Part shown: in pieces, positions 1 through 9,708 of the stretch
Layout of the letters: every line of letters begins with the position of its first letter
How positions within the stretch are numbered: position 1 is the first letter of the stretch
Source: Desulfurococcales archaeon
GTDB taxonomy: Archaea > Thermoproteota > Thermoprotei_A > Sulfolobales > NBVN01
DNA: 37,530 nt
Assembly: GCA_027064885.1 (NCBI GenBank)
Contig: JAMOOZ010000200.1
Span: 1-37,530, forward strand
Direction: 5' to 3'
Notes under the pieces: generated by a model
The model's database searches: none
What the model was told of the DNA's origin: nothing
What the model saw: only the letters and a program-made list of their open reading frames with translations
Program-made: the position numbers and the translations under genes

Positions 1-81
1 ATGCCTATGCGAGCCGTCTGAACCTGCCCGGGTTGAGGTATAGATAAGTCAGTCCCATCCAGGTGTGGGGGTGAGGGGTGT
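1..81 (+). promoter_or_regulatory. Upstream region of the sugar ABC operon
   Basis: A TATA-like stretch (TATAGATA, 39-46) lies about 26 bases before a plausible transcription start near 68. A strong ribosome binding site (GGTGAGGGG, 70-78) precedes the ATG at 82. The first ~45 bases could also be the tail of an upstream gene: one plus-strand frame reads through to a TAA near 45. That cannot be decided at the window edge. Confidence 0.35.
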
Positions 82-1809
82 ATGGAAAGTAAAGGTTTGG
101 CTATCGCGGCCGCAATAATAATCATTGCAATCATAATAGGAGTGATAGCATACTACATGTCCCAGAAGCCAGCACCTACAACTACGACATCAACGACTTC
201 CTCGGCAACGACATCCTCATCAACCACGACAACCTCGGCAGCGCCAAGCAAACCCGAACTTACGGGTAACTTCGAGAAGGACGTCATAGCCATCGGTAAG
301 TACCTAGAGTCGAAAGGCATACATACAGTTAAGTTCACAGTGTGGGCTACCGGAGACCCCAACAGCGTCATGAGGATGTATGGCCTTTATCAGGCAGCCT
401 ACGACATCAACAAGATCTGGGAGAAGAACGGCATTAACGTGAAGATCGTCATGGATAAACATTGGGAGAGCAGCTTCAAGAAGCTATATGACGAGTTCAC
501 ATCCGCAGTACCTCAGGGCACTAACGGCGACTTCTTCGTGAACAGCTACATCTACATTGCTAACCTAGCGAACCAGGATTACATACTCGACATTAATAGC
601 TACGTCGAGAAATACTGGGACAGCGTCTTCAAAGACTTCTACACGCCGATAATGGAGGCGGCCAAGTACAAGGGACACTATTATGGCATACCTCAGGACA
701 CTGAGGCCAGGCCAATATATGTGAGAAAGGACGTTGCTGCATGCATGGGCTGGGATATAAGCAACCTAGCCCAGCTAGTCAAGGACGGTAAGTTCACATG
801 GCACGACATGTACAAGAAAGCTGAGGAGGCTGTAAGCAAGGGCTGCGCCAAGTGGGCTCTAATTCACAGGAAGGGTAGCGCCCACCCAGACCTAGTGCAG
901 TTCATCTTTGCCTATGGCGGTAAGCTCTATAATGAGAATACAGGTAAGCTTGTGCTGGACGTGCCTGCCATATATAAGTGGTTTGCCACAGAATACGCAT
1001 TCGCTCAGCACAAGCTACTACCTAAAGATATGCTATCATGGGACTGGGCACAGCAGATACACCCAACCGTAGTGAATGACTGTAAGGACTCACCAACTGG
1101 TTGCACGCTGTTCTTCATCGGCGGCACTTGGCACTGGACAGAGTGGCAGACCAAAGCATACTACTACGACTCATCAACTAAGAAGCAAAGACCGGTAACA
1201 CCTGAGGAAGAGGTGCAGAAGTTCTATTACACACTATTCCCAGCCGGCGACCCCGGCGACAAGGCAGTAACCCTTAGCCAGCCCTTCATGTGGATGATTG
1301 CCAAGAATGCCGGTAAGGACAACCCGAACTACGACCAGTTCAAGGACGTGTATCACGAGCTAGCGTTCCTGATGGTTGTCGACGCCAGCAAACCGGAGAT
1401 CAATGCTATACATAGCGTGATCTCCGGCCACGTACCGGTTAGGAAGGCCGCCGCTGCGTTGTTAAAAGATGAAACCTGGATTAACAACTTAATGAACCTG
1501 AAGTTAAACCTAAGCCCTGACATACGGGATGCGATTAAGCCGATTGTAGAGAAGACAGCCAAGAGGATTAACATTGAATTCCTAGCAAATGTGAGCTACA
1601 TGCTGGAGTACACTCACCTAGCGCCGAGCCACCCGCTATACCCGAAGCTAGCAGAGTTCTTCGCCGACGCCATTAACAAGGTACTCATGGGTGAGATGAC
1701 TCCGAAGGATGCTGTGAACTACTTGATACAGAAGATCAATGCTGACCCACAGCTATCAGCTAATGTTGAAATCACCGGTAACATACCTTCCGGCTGGTCC
1801 TTCCCATAA
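82..1809 (+). CDS. Extracellular solute-binding protein of a sugar-type ABC importer
   Basis: Captures the substrate outside the cell and delivers it to the permeases encoded directly downstream. The 575-residue protein begins with a hydrophobic membrane anchor (about residues 5-26). It is followed by a Ser/Thr-rich linker (about 30-57), typical of archaeal binding proteins held at the outer membrane face and often O-glycosylated. The rest is a family 1 solute-binding fold, rich in Trp and Tyr as in carbohydrate binders. No lipobox cysteine is seen. The ATG at 82 follows a strong GGTGAG site. It is the first gene of a four-gene operon with two MalF/MalG-type permeases and a MalK-type ATPase. 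Sugar or oligosaccharide is the likely substrate class; the exact substrate cannot be read from sequence. Confidence 0.88.
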   Translation: MESKGLAIAAAIIIIAIIIGVIAYYMSQKPAPTTTTSTTSSATTSSSTTTTSAAPSKPELTGNFEKDVIAIGKYLESKGIHTVKFTVWATGDPNSVMRMYGLYQAAYDINKIWEKNGINVKIVMDKHWESSFKKLYDEFTSAVPQGTNGDFFVNSYIYIANLANQDYILDINSYVEKYWDSVFKDFYTPIMEAAKYKGHYYGIPQDTEARPIYVRKDVAACMGWDISNLAQLVKDGKFTWHDMYKKAEEAVSKGCAKWALIHRKGSAHPDLVQFIFAYGGKLYNENTGKLVLDVPAIYKWFATEYAFAQHKLLPKDMLSWDWAQQIHPTVVNDCKDSPTGCTLFFIGGTWHWTEWQTKAYYYDSSTKKQRPVTPEEEVQKFYYTLFPAGDPGDKAVTLSQPFMWMIAKNAGKDNPNYDQFKDVYHELAFLMVVDASKPEINAIHSVISGHVPVRKAAAALLKDETWINNLMNLKLNLSPDIRDAIKPIVEKTAKRINIEFLANVSYMLEYTHLAPSHPLYPKLAEFFADAINKVLMGEMTPKDAVNYLIQKINADPQLSANVEITGNIPSGWSFP

Positions 1810-1829
1810 TAATGGGGTGAGAGGCCGCG

Positions 1830-2774
1830 ATGAAGATAAGTAAAAAACTAACCCTACTCTTTTTCCTCGGACCGGCGTTATTTGTTGTTGCACTCTTCTA
1901 CATAGTTCCACTCTTTCTTTCGGTTTACATTAGCTTCACACCAATGACCGACTGGAACATAAATAGGTACTTAACGCAGTTCATAGGCATACAAAACTAT
2001 GAACGACTGATCCACATAACAATGTATGACCCTGATATGCAGGCAGTAGTAATAACCACGGTTACATTCCTAGTAATTACTCTTACTATTAATGTGTTTG
2101 GCGGCCTGCTCTTGGCGCTGGCCACGTACTTCATGGATGAGAAACTCTCAATGCCATACCAAGGTCTTTGGCTCTTACCGCGTATGACTCCAGTCGCAGT
2201 ATACTCCCTGCTCTGGTACTATTTCTTCCACAGCTCGGGTATAGGATTATTGAACGCCATATTATTACGCCTGCATCTTATTAGCCATCCCATAGCGTTA
2301 GGCTTAGACCCTAAGTACCTACCCTGGGGTGCGTGGTTTATTCTGATATTTGTCAATGGCCTCGTAGGTGTCAGCTATGGAATGATAATATTCTACTCAG
2401 CATTCAAGAGCATACCTAAGGAGCTAATAATAGCTGCTAGGGTTGATGGAGCCTCGACCGGCAGAATCATAAGGCACATACTATTACCCCTAACAAAGTG
2501 GCACTTCACCTTCATAGCGGTGTGGCAGATGCTCTCTCTGCTTACGACTTTTGCCCATATATTCCTACTCGTTGAGTGGAGGGTGGTTGACAGTACTTGG
2601 GGACAAACGTGGGCACTCTATGTTTTTAGAACGGCCTTCACAACAGTTAAAGACCAGGGCCTAGCTGCCGCTGCCTCAACATTCCTTTCAGCCCTAGGAA
2701 TTGTGCTGGGGATAGTTGCCCTCAGGGTCTTAGGCTACAGGAAGATGATTTTAGAGCCTAAGGGTGATATATAA
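1830..2774 (+). CDS. ABC transporter permease, MalF/UgpA type
   Basis: One half of the membrane channel of the importer. The 314-residue protein has about six membrane helices, starting at residues 9-30. The cytoplasmic EAA loop that docks on the ATPase is at about 198-221 (KELIIAARVDGAS followed by the conserved LPL). Its length is usual for sugar permeases of this class without the extra periplasmic domain of E. coli MalF. The ATG follows GGGGTGAG with about 9 bases spacing, 20 bases after the binding-protein gene. It shares one base with the next gene (TAATG), indicating translational coupling. Confidence 0.9.
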   Translation: MKISKKLTLLFFLGPALFVVALFYIVPLFLSVYISFTPMTDWNINRYLTQFIGIQNYERLIHITMYDPDMQAVVITTVTFLVITLTINVFGGLLLALATYFMDEKLSMPYQGLWLLPRMTPVAVYSLLWYYFFHSSGIGLLNAILLRLHLISHPIALGLDPKYLPWGAWFILIFVNGLVGVSYGMIIFYSAFKSIPKELIIAARVDGASTGRIIRHILLPLTKWHFTFIAVWQMLSLLTTFAHIFLLVEWRVVDSTWGQTWALYVFRTAFTTVKDQGLAAAASTFLSALGIVLGIVALRVLGYRKMILEPKGDI

Positions 2775-3682
2775 TGCCTGAGGTCGCGGATGTTGAAACC
2801 ATCAACAGGCGCCGTATGAATGTCACGTTAGGTGTAGTTGTGCTCCTAGCCTCAGCACCGATACTCGTGATGTACTTTGTTTTAATAGCATCTAGCTTTA
2901 CAAACCAAATGATTACTGGTGGAATTATAGGTCGGCTTACCTTTACCCTTGAGAATTGGCTCCTATTCTTTGAAGGTAAACTTGCTGTAACTGCAGCAAG
3001 CGTGCTGAGCTTCTGGGATATATTGCGCTACATATTCAATACATTCATAATAGCATTCGGTGTCATGATCGTAGTCACCGTTCTCTCCACCTTAGCTGGT
3101 TATGCCTGCTCTCGAATGAAGTTTAAGGGAAGAACCTTCCTCATACAGTTACTCATACTGTTACATGCCTTTCCCGGCGTCTCCCTAATAATAGCTGTCT
3201 ACGCTCTCTACATTTTCTCAAAGCAACCGCTTCCGGCTAGTACATGGACTCTCTATTCTTTTCTCTACGTCATAGTGGCTAGGGCAGCACTGGAAGTACC
3301 TATGGATATATGGATAATGAAGGGTTTCTTCGATAAGGTTCCATGGGAGGTTGAGTGGTCCGCAATTATTGATGGTGCTTCAAGGATTAAGGTGTGGAAA
3401 GACATAGTGCTCCCATTAGTTAAGCCTGGCATCGCAGCGATAGCTATCTTCTCTTTCATAGCTGGGTGGGGAGACCTTATTTACGTAAAGGTGTTTCTCC
3501 CAGCAACAGAGAAGACCCTAGCAACATATATTGAGGGTCTCTTGGCTGGTGGGAGCCTTGAGATCGTCCATCTTCCAGTAATAGCAGCAGCAGGAACTCT
3601 TTACTTAATCCCAACGCTAGTATTCTTCACTTTCGTACGTAGGTACATGCTCCAGACAAGCTTAAGTGGTATAAAAGGGTGA
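2774..3682 (+). CDS. ABC transporter permease, MalG/UgpE type
   Basis: Second membrane subunit of the importer, partner of the preceding MalF-type permease. It has 302 residues with about six helices; a short cytoplasmic N-terminus precedes the first helix (about 17-40). The EAA loop at about 191-216 (WSAIIDGASRIKVWKDIVLP) contacts the ATPase. The start codon overlaps the stop of the upstream permease by one base, and the stop overlaps the ribosome binding site of the ATPase gene. The whole set is therefore translated as one unit. Confidence 0.9.
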   Translation: MPEVADVETINRRRMNVTLGVVVLLASAPILVMYFVLIASSFTNQMITGGIIGRLTFTLENWLLFFEGKLAVTAASVLSFWDILRYIFNTFIIAFGVMIVVTVLSTLAGYACSRMKFKGRTFLIQLLILLHAFPGVSLIIAVYALYIFSKQPLPASTWTLYSFLYVIVARAALEVPMDIWIMKGFFDKVPWEVEWSAIIDGASRIKVWKDIVLPLVKPGIAAIAIFSFIAGWGDLIYVKVFLPATEKTLATYIEGLLAGGSLEIVHLPVIAAAGTLYLIPTLVFFTFVRRYMLQTSLSGIKG

Positions 3683-3687
3683 GGTGG

Positions 3688-4791
3688 ATGGTCAGCGTAA
3701 GGCTGGATAAAGTGACAAAGAGGTTCGGAAAGGTAGTAGCGATAAATAACGTTAGCTTAGAGATAGAGGACGGTAAGCTCTACGTCCTCCTCGGCCCCTC
3801 CGGAGGAGGGAAGACCACTACTCTCTACCTCATAGCAGGGATCTACAAACCCACCTCTGGTAGAGTGTACTTCGATGAGAAGGACGTGACTGACTTAACC
3901 CCAGCTGAAAGAAACGTCGGTTTAGTGTTCCAGAACTACGCCCTCTACCCGCACATGAAGGTTTATGATAACATTGCCTTCCCACTCCGCTTAAGGAAGG
4001 AGCCTAAGTCAAAGATAGACTCTAAGGTTCATGAGGTGGCTAAGTTTCTCCGCATTGAGAACCTCCTTGACAGGTATCCACACCAGCTATCCGGTGGGCA
4101 ACAGCAGAGGGTTGCCTTGGCTAGGGCCTTGGTGAAGGAGCCAAGCGTTCTCCTCCTTGATGAGCCTCTGAGTAACTTGGACGCCCTTCTCAGGGTTTAC
4201 ATTAGGGCTGAGCTGAAGAGGATGCAACAGGACTTAGGGATTACAAGTGTGTACGTGACTCACGACCAGTCAGAGGCATTAGCTATAGCCGATAAGATCG
4301 TGGTCATAAATAAGGGAGTGATTCAGCAGAGAGGCACGCCAGAGCAGATATATGAGAACCCCAGAAACGTGTTCGTGGCAACCTTCATAGGCAATCCACC
4401 GATGAACATCGTTAAGGGTTCCGTGCTTGAGGACGGCACTATAGAGACCACAGGCTCGCGCCTAACACCGCCGCCAGCAGTGCTGGAGAAGATAAGGAAG
4501 TTAGGTCTGAAAACGATCCTAATGGCCTTTAGACCCGAGAGCGCCGTGGTCTCCGAGCACCCCATGGAAGGCCGGTTCTCGCCTCAAGGCGAGCTATTCG
4601 AGGTTGAGCCCTTAGGGAGGGACGCTGTGGTCACAGTCACTGTGGGCGAATTCGTGATTAAAGTCGTGATGCCCATGAAGGAAGCGATACAGTTACGCAT
4701 AGGGTCTAAGGTGTATATTAACATAGACCCTAATGCTATTAAGTACTTCGACCCCAACACAGAGCTTAACCTGGAGTACATTGAAGCGTAA
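3688..4791 (+). CDS. ABC transporter ATPase, MalK/UgpC type
   Basis: Powers uptake by hydrolysing ATP at the inner membrane face. With the start at 3688 the protein has 367 residues. Walker A is GPSGGGKT (36-43), signature LSGGQQQR (134-141), Walker B VLLLDEP (154-160) and switch histidine H192 (THDQ). The C-terminal third is an OB/TOBE-type regulatory domain as in MalK. Walker A has Gly where the family usually has Cys (GPSGCGKT), a harmless variant. A GTG at 3679 is also in frame, but GGTGAG (3678-3683) sits best before ATG 3688. Confidence 0.92.
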   Translation: MVSVRLDKVTKRFGKVVAINNVSLEIEDGKLYVLLGPSGGGKTTTLYLIAGIYKPTSGRVYFDEKDVTDLTPAERNVGLVFQNYALYPHMKVYDNIAFPLRLRKEPKSKIDSKVHEVAKFLRIENLLDRYPHQLSGGQQQRVALARALVKEPSVLLLDEPLSNLDALLRVYIRAELKRMQQDLGITSVYVTHDQSEALAIADKIVVINKGVIQQRGTPEQIYENPRNVFVATFIGNPPMNIVKGSVLEDGTIETTGSRLTPPPAVLEKIRKLGLKTILMAFRPESAVVSEHPMEGRFSPQGELFEVEPLGRDAVVTVTVGEFVIKVVMPMKEAIQLRIGSKVYINIDPNAIKYFDPNTELNLEYIEA

Positions 4792-4828
4792 GTCAACATG
4801 GTTTTAACTCTACGCCTCACCTATCTTC

Positions 4829-6022
4829 ATGGCTCGTGTGATGCTGGCAAGTACACCCCTACTCATTGGTGAGGTCTTAACTACCCTCATCCTAGTCTTA
4901 ACTATTGCCTTCTGGGGGTACGGGCTTTACGGGCTTCGGAAGAGCCTCTCAGCGCTTAGGAAGCTCAACCCAAACATCACTTACACACCTAAGTTCTCCA
5001 TCATTATACCTTGCCGTAACTGTGTCGACACGATAGCAACTACTATTGAATCAATAGCTGTGCAGGACATTAAGCCCCTCAAAGTAGTCGTTGTTAATGA
5101 CGGAAGTACTGATGGGTCAGCCGAGACTGTGCGCGCGCTTGCCTCAAGACTAGCTAGTCAGGGCTTGAAGGTAAGCGTAGTAAGCGTCAATAACGTCCCG
5201 CCTGAGTGGATTCCTAAGCCCTATGCCTGCCTCCAAGGTTACCTAGAGGTGAAGGATGAGTCTGAAGTCATTGTCTTCTTAGACTCCGACACGTGGTTTA
5301 CTAAGGAGGATTCCCTGCGTGCATTAGTGAATGAGGCGTGGGTTACGGGGCTGGCATCGTATGCTCCGCGATTCGTATGCAGTACGCATGCCTGCCGCGC
5401 GGCTGAGGTACTCTTAACCACGCTCTCTCACGCATTCCTAGGCTTCGATAAGGTGTTTGACCCTAAGTCAAGGATTGCTTGGTTCTTCGGGTGTTGCTGG
5501 GCTGTGCGTAGGGACGTTTACGAAGCACTGGGTACTCACGAGTCCGTTAAGCATGAAATCGTTGAGGATAAGGCACTGGCAATAATCGCTAAGCGCAGGG
5601 GCGTAGGTTTCACCGTGCTTGCCGGCTTCGATAAGGTGGCCTCTCTTTGGCACCCAAGGCTAAGTGACTCAGTAAATGTCCTCGCCAGAATATTCTGGAG
5701 GAGGATAACGCTTGAGCGCGGACGCTCCTTAGCGTATGCTACGCTATTCCTCCTGCCTTACCTAGTGCCTGCGTTAGGGCCTGTATCCTTGATCAGTATG
5801 AATCCCTTCCTCATAATGGCTGGCTACGTAGCATACGGAGTGTGTGTCCTAGCACATATCGCCGGGTCCAAGCTTAACGGTTACTCTATTGCATACGCAT
5901 TTGCCGCACCATATGTTGGTGTTGCCATGATATGTATGTTCATCTCCCGCATACTTAAGGGGGAATTCGAGTGGCGTGGTAGGAAAGCTAGTGAACTGCT
6001 TAATAACGTTCACGTTACTTAG
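4829..6022 (+). CDS. Membrane-bound family 2 glycosyltransferase
   Basis: Transfers a sugar from a nucleotide sugar to an acceptor, probably lipid or glycan, at the cytoplasmic membrane face. The 397-residue protein has an N-terminal helix (about 10-32) and a GT-A domain starting FSIIIPCRN (about 56-64). The nucleotide-binding loop is NDGSTDG (90-96) and the metal-binding DxD is DSD (152-154, in FLDSDTW). About three membrane helices sit at the C-terminus. A QxxRW motif is not clear: the corresponding region reads FWRRI, so processive synthesis is unlikely. There is no Shine-Dalgarno site before ATG 4829, but a TATA-like GGTTTTAAC (about 4800-4807) 25 bases upstream would give a leaderless mRNA. 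The gene follows the ABC operon by 37 bases; a functional link is not shown. Confidence 0.82.
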   Translation: MARVMLASTPLLIGEVLTTLILVLTIAFWGYGLYGLRKSLSALRKLNPNITYTPKFSIIIPCRNCVDTIATTIESIAVQDIKPLKVVVVNDGSTDGSAETVRALASRLASQGLKVSVVSVNNVPPEWIPKPYACLQGYLEVKDESEVIVFLDSDTWFTKEDSLRALVNEAWVTGLASYAPRFVCSTHACRAAEVLLTTLSHAFLGFDKVFDPKSRIAWFFGCCWAVRRDVYEALGTHESVKHEIVEDKALAIIAKRRGVGFTVLAGFDKVASLWHPRLSDSVNVLARIFWRRITLERGRSLAYATLFLLPYLVPALGPVSLISMNPFLIMAGYVAYGVCVLAHIAGSKLNGYSIAYAFAAPYVGVAMICMFISRILKGEFEWRGRKASELLNNVHVT

Positions 6023-6189
6023 CTTGAGCCATGGGGTAGAAACATTAGATTATGGCTTTTCGTATTAGATCGTATCTTTTGTTCTCTTAAGGCTATTGTG
6101 TATGTTGGTGCTGTGTGTTTATTTAGTTTATGTTTTCTCATTACTTCATCATGTTCTTTTAAGAAGGCTTATGAGGGATAACTAGCTTG

Positions 6190-6275
6190 TGAATGTACTG
6201 GTGACCGCCGATTTCCGAGAACCGCTCCAGAAGGGCGGTGAGGGGGTTGGCGGAGACCGTGATGAACCCACCGTA
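6190..6275. ncRNA. GC-rich structured island, possible small RNA
   Basis: The gap 6023-6375 has no convincing gene. Bases 6030-6190 are T-rich. Bases about 6201-6273 then form a GC-rich island inside AT-rich flanks, a known signature of structured RNA in hyperthermophiles. A perfect 7-bp hairpin with one G-U pair and loop CAGAA spans 6221-6239 (ACCGCTC/GGGCGGT). A second possible stem pairs GGGTT (6244-6248) with AACCC (6265-6269). A C-box-like GTGATGA lies at 6259-6265, but no CTGA D-box follows. A TATA-like AAATATAATT (about 6289-6298) after the island would serve the next gene, so the island is not simply its leader. A 66-codon frame through the region has no family resemblance. Confidence 0.22.
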
Positions 6276-6375
6276 GCAAATACAGAGAAATATAATTTGA
6301 TGGATGAAGCTACGGATGCGGTGAACGGCACATCATTTACTAGATCACCTTACCCATTTACTTGGGGATACAAGC

Positions 6376-7185
6376 ATGCTCGTCGATAGGGTAGCTACGT
6401 GGGTGTCTAAGCAAATTGAGCATATGGGCGCACCCTTAAAGATTATTGGGTATGGTGTTGGGGTGACGTATTCCTACGTCCTAGTTGAGTGCTGTAGGGA
6501 GGAGTACTTGGGGGTTGCGTTAACACCGCTTGAGGACTTGGCCGGTGTGAGGGTTGCGCCAGTGAGGCGTGTTAACAGTATTGCTGAAGCATTGTCGCTT
6601 GTTTCTTCCTTGAACCCTCTGGAAAAGAGTGTTGGTGTGGCCGCGATCAATGCCGTGTCCTCCTACCTACTCTGGGGTGCTGGGCAGTTCCGGGAACTTA
6701 ATGCTGATGTGGGGATCGACATAGTCTCCGCGGCGCCACGAGTGGCCTCTGGTAAGGTACTTATTATCGGGCATATGGGGCCCTTAGTGAGGGTGCTGAA
6801 AGAACATGGCATTCGAGAAATACATGTTGTTGAGAGGTGTGCTGTGATGAGATGCCATAGTGCGTTAAGCGACTCGTCCCTCCCTAGGTTAGCTCCGGAG
6901 GCCGACACCCTGATGGTTACTGGCGCAACGCTCGTTAACGATACCTTAGATCACATACTGTCTTTAAGGAAAACAAGCTCCACCCTAGTCCTCGTTGGAC
7001 CCACTGCGGGTGTACACCCAACCCCGCTCTTTGCTGAGGGTGTTGACGCGGTCGCATCGATGCGTGCAGTAAAGATTAGTGCAGTGCTTGATGTAATCAG
7101 ACGTGGCGGCGGGAGGTGGGCTTTCACCGAGTTCTGCGAGCAGTACGTTGTTAAGGCCCCGTCAACCTCCTTAACCTCTCCTTAA
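6376..7185 (+). CDS. DUF364 protein (putative heavy-metal chelation domain family)
   Basis: The 269-residue protein matches the two-part DUF4213/DUF364 architecture by pattern: an N-terminal alpha/beta part, then a Rossmann-like part. Visible family motifs are GVAAINA (87-93), GHMGPLV (132-138), GATLVNDT (183-190) and GPTAGVHP (208-215), with C154, C160 and C254 nearby. The family is proposed to bind metals or metal chelates, but no reaction is established; the specific role here is unknown. The ATG has GGGGAT about six bases before it and a TATA-like element about 80 bases upstream. Its 3' end overlaps the 3' end of argH on the opposite strand by 35 bases. Confidence 0.75.
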   Translation: MLVDRVATWVSKQIEHMGAPLKIIGYGVGVTYSYVLVECCREEYLGVALTPLEDLAGVRVAPVRRVNSIAEALSLVSSLNPLEKSVGVAAINAVSSYLLWGAGQFRELNADVGIDIVSAAPRVASGKVLIIGHMGPLVRVLKEHGIREIHVVERCAVMRCHSALSDSSLPRLAPEADTLMVTGATLVNDTLDHILSLRKTSSTLVLVGPTAGVHPTPLFAEGVDAVASMRAVKISAVLDVIRRGGGRWAFTEFCEQYVVKAPSTSLTSP

Positions 7186-8482
7186 GGTACCGCTCAAGCT
7201 TTTCTGGGTTAGGCGAGCCAGGATGCGGCTTCATTATACTTTCCTTAAGGCTTAACGCACGCCCTAAATGCTTCGCTAGCACCTCGTACAACTCATTAAC
7301 ATCACGAGACTTCCTGATAGCCTTAGCCACCAGCGCATGGGCTTCGCGGTAAGGTATTCCTTTCCTTATGGAAATAAGTTCAGCGTAATCAGTTGCTAAG
7401 ACCGGGTATTTCTCAACGTCTTCAAGCAACCTGCCCTTAACAGGTTCTATCCCCTCCACGAGCTTACGCAGTATCTTCACGGTTTCTAGGGTCCGATCCG
7501 CTAGCTTAATCGCGTGCTTATTCGCTTCCTGAAGGTCTAGTGAATACCCTGACGGCACTCCCTTCACTATGGCTAGCAGTGACGTAAGGTGCCCTATACT
7601 CTCGCCTCCCCAAGACCTGGTAATCTCGGCAACCACTTGGTTCTTCTTGTGAGGCATTAAGCTACTAGTAGCTAGGAAGTCCTGCGGGACCCCTAGGTAA
7701 TTGAATTGCGGCGTGGTGAACACCACTAAGTCTTCCGCGAACCTGCTTAGGGTTACGGAGAGACACGTGAGTATCGCTGACGTGATCATTAGGAAGTCCC
7801 TTCCCCCCGCGCCCCTTATGGAGTTAGTGACTATCCGCGTGAATCCTGCCTTCCTTGCGAGGGCTCCACGATCTAATGGCGCGTTAGTGGTCACGCACGC
7901 ACCGCTACCTAATGGTGACTCGCTCAGCACTTCATTAGCGATGAATCTTAACACGCCCTCGTACGTTGCGAGGGACTCCTCCACCCACGCCAGGTAGTGG
8001 GCCAGCGTCGTGACTTGAGCTGGTTGCAGGTGGGTGAAGGCAGGCATGAGCGTGTCGAGGTTCTCCAGCGCCTTACGAATTAATGCCTCACGCAACCCTC
8101 GTATCGCTTCGATCAGCTCGTTGACTGACTTAAGCATGCGTAGCCTTAATGCGGCGGCTACGTGATCGTTCCTGCTCCTTCCCAGCCCAACCCAGCCCGC
8201 GTCCGAACCCACCTTATCTGCCAAGTACTTCTCTAGGGCTTCATGGACGTCCTCCGCCTCGATTTCGAATAACGATGATGGGTCCTTAAGCAACTCGGTT
8301 AAAGCATGCGTTACCTTAACTACTGCGTCACCAGGCATTAAGCCCTTCTCGCCCAACTCCCTCACGTGCGCCAGCATAACCTCCACTACTTCCTTAGCGA
8401 TGCTGACGTCATCCTTCATCGAGGACGTGTACGCCTGCACTTCCGGGTCGCTTACCTCGCCTAGGAGCTCCCTCCTGTACAA
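7151..8482 (-). CDS. argH: Argininosuccinate lyase
   Basis: Splits argininosuccinate into arginine and fumarate, the last step of arginine synthesis. It has 443 residues and belongs to the fumarase/aspartase superfamily. Conserved blocks are GRSRNDHV (101-108), THLQPAQ (150-156) and the mobile signature loop [11 protein letters not shown] (272-282). The loop usually reads GSSxMPxKKNP; here Gly is replaced by Ala-Thr and the final Pro by Gln, while the catalytic Ser and the KKN core remain. The start is TTG at 8482, preceded by GGAGGCGGTGG within the end of argG; the two genes overlap by 22 bases. It also overlaps the convergent DUF364 gene at its 3' end. Confidence 0.95.
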   Translation of the reverse strand: MYRRELLGEVSDPEVQAYTSSMKDDVSIAKEVVEVMLAHVRELGEKGLMPGDAVVKVTHALTELLKDPSSLFEIEAEDVHEALEKYLADKVGSDAGWVGLGRSRNDHVAAALRLRMLKSVNELIEAIRGLREALIRKALENLDTLMPAFTHLQPAQVTTLAHYLAWVEESLATYEGVLRFIANEVLSESPLGSGACVTTNAPLDRGALARKAGFTRIVTNSIRGAGGRDFLMITSAILTCLSVTLSRFAEDLVVFTTPQFNYLGVPQDFLATSSLMPHKKNQVVAEITRSWGGESIGHLTSLLAIVKGVPSGYSLDLQEANKHAIKLADRTLETVKILRKLVEGIEPVKGRLLEDVEKYPVLATDYAELISIRKGIPYREAHALVAKAIRKSRDVNELYEVLAKHLGRALSLKESIMKPHPGSPNPEKLERYLKERLRRLTGP

Positions 8483-9684
8483 GTCAGCGCCACCGCCTCC
8501 GCCTTAACCTTCCTCCTTAGGGCCGCGGCAACGGTTGATTGGAGACCCCAGAGCTGCGTGAAGCCCTTGCCGAGGCTCTGGTCGAAGGAGCTTATGCTTT
8601 CGTAAGATGATAGCTTTAGGTCGTAGAGCGCGTACGGGGACGCCCTACTAACCACCGTGGCGGTGCCCTTGAACAGTTTTAACTTGACCTCACCCTCAAC
8701 ACCCTTATTCATCAGGTTTATCAGCTCCGTCAACTCCTCCCGGAGGGGCTCGAACCACAGCCCGTTGTAGACGAGCCATGACCAAGTGTTATCGGCTAGC
8801 TCCTTAAACATGAGCTCCCACTTCGTCAGCACTAACTTCTCGAGGTCCTTGTGCGCTTTAATCAGCGTGATTGCTGCGGGTGCTTCGTAAACCTCCCTGC
8901 TCTTTATCCCTACGGTCCTGTCCTCCATGTGGTCTATCCTCCCAACACCGTGCTTCCCTGCCATCGCGTTAAGCAATGATATGATGCTCATCAACGGTAG
9001 CTTCACACCATTCACGGCTACGGGGATCCCCTCCTCAAACTCAATGCTTAAGTATTCTGGGGTATCCGGCGCTAGTTCCGGCGCGGTCGTCCACTCAAAC
9101 ACTTCCTCGGGCGGCTCAGCGTAAGGATCTTCCAGAACCCCACCCTCTATGCTCCTACCCCACAGGTTTTCGTCGATGCTGTATATGCCGTGGCTGACGG
9201 GTATGCCGTGCTCCGAAGCATACTTCAGTTCCCAGTCCCGCGTCAAGCCCCACTCCCGGACGGGGGCTATTATCTCGGCTTCCGGGTACAGTGCCTTGAC
9301 GGCGACGTCAAACCTTACTTGGTCGTTTCCCTTTCCCGTGCATCCATGCGCTATGTAGTGTGTTCCTTCCTTGAGTGCGACCTCAACAACCTTCTCGACT
9401 ATTAATGGCCTAGCTAGGGCTGTTGAGTGTGGGTATGCTCCCTCGTAGAGGGCGTTCGCCTTTATTGCTGGCGCGACGTACTTCTCGACGAATTCCTGCT
9501 TAGCGTCTATGTAGTAATGCTTGAGGGCTCCGAGGGCATATGCCTTCTCCTTAATGAAGTTGAAGTCCTCCTTCTGACCAACGTCTACGGTTACCGTGAT
9601 TACCTCCGCGCCCATCCTTTCCTGAAGTAAGTGCAGGATTACGGAGGTGTCTAGACCGCCTGAAAATGCGAGCACTACCTTCAT
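8461..9684 (-). CDS. argG: Argininosuccinate synthase
   Basis: Joins citrulline and aspartate with ATP to form argininosuccinate. The 407-residue protein opens with the PP-loop ATP-binding motif SGGLDTS (8-14) at the very N-terminus, as in the family. It continues through conserved blocks such as [12 protein letters not shown] and a C-terminal synthetase domain. The ATG at 9684 follows AAGGTG with seven bases spacing. argG and argH form an operon with a 22-base overlap. The upstream region has a TATA element and a perfect palindrome, probably an arginine- or amino-acid-responsive operator. Confidence 0.97.
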   Translation of the reverse strand: MKVVLAFSGGLDTSVILHLLQERMGAEVITVTVDVGQKEDFNFIKEKAYALGALKHYYIDAKQEFVEKYVAPAIKANALYEGAYPHSTALARPLIVEKVVEVALKEGTHYIAHGCTGKGNDQVRFDVAVKALYPEAEIIAPVREWGLTRDWELKYASEHGIPVSHGIYSIDENLWGRSIEGGVLEDPYAEPPEEVFEWTTAPELAPDTPEYLSIEFEEGIPVAVNGVKLPLMSIISLLNAMAGKHGVGRIDHMEDRTVGIKSREVYEAPAAITLIKAHKDLEKLVLTKWELMFKELADNTWSWLVYNGLWFEPLREELTELINLMNKGVEGEVKLKLFKGTATVVSRASPYALYDLKLSSYESISSFDQSLGKGFTQLWGLQSTVAAALRRKVKAEAVALTCTGGSS

Positions 9685-9708
9685 GATTTAGCACCTTTTT
9701 CTAGCAGA

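Noticed and set aside
6189-6389. A 66-codon plus-strand frame before the DUF364 gene
   Set aside because: No ribosome binding site or family resemblance; it overlaps the next gene and the GC-rich hairpin island explains its composition better.
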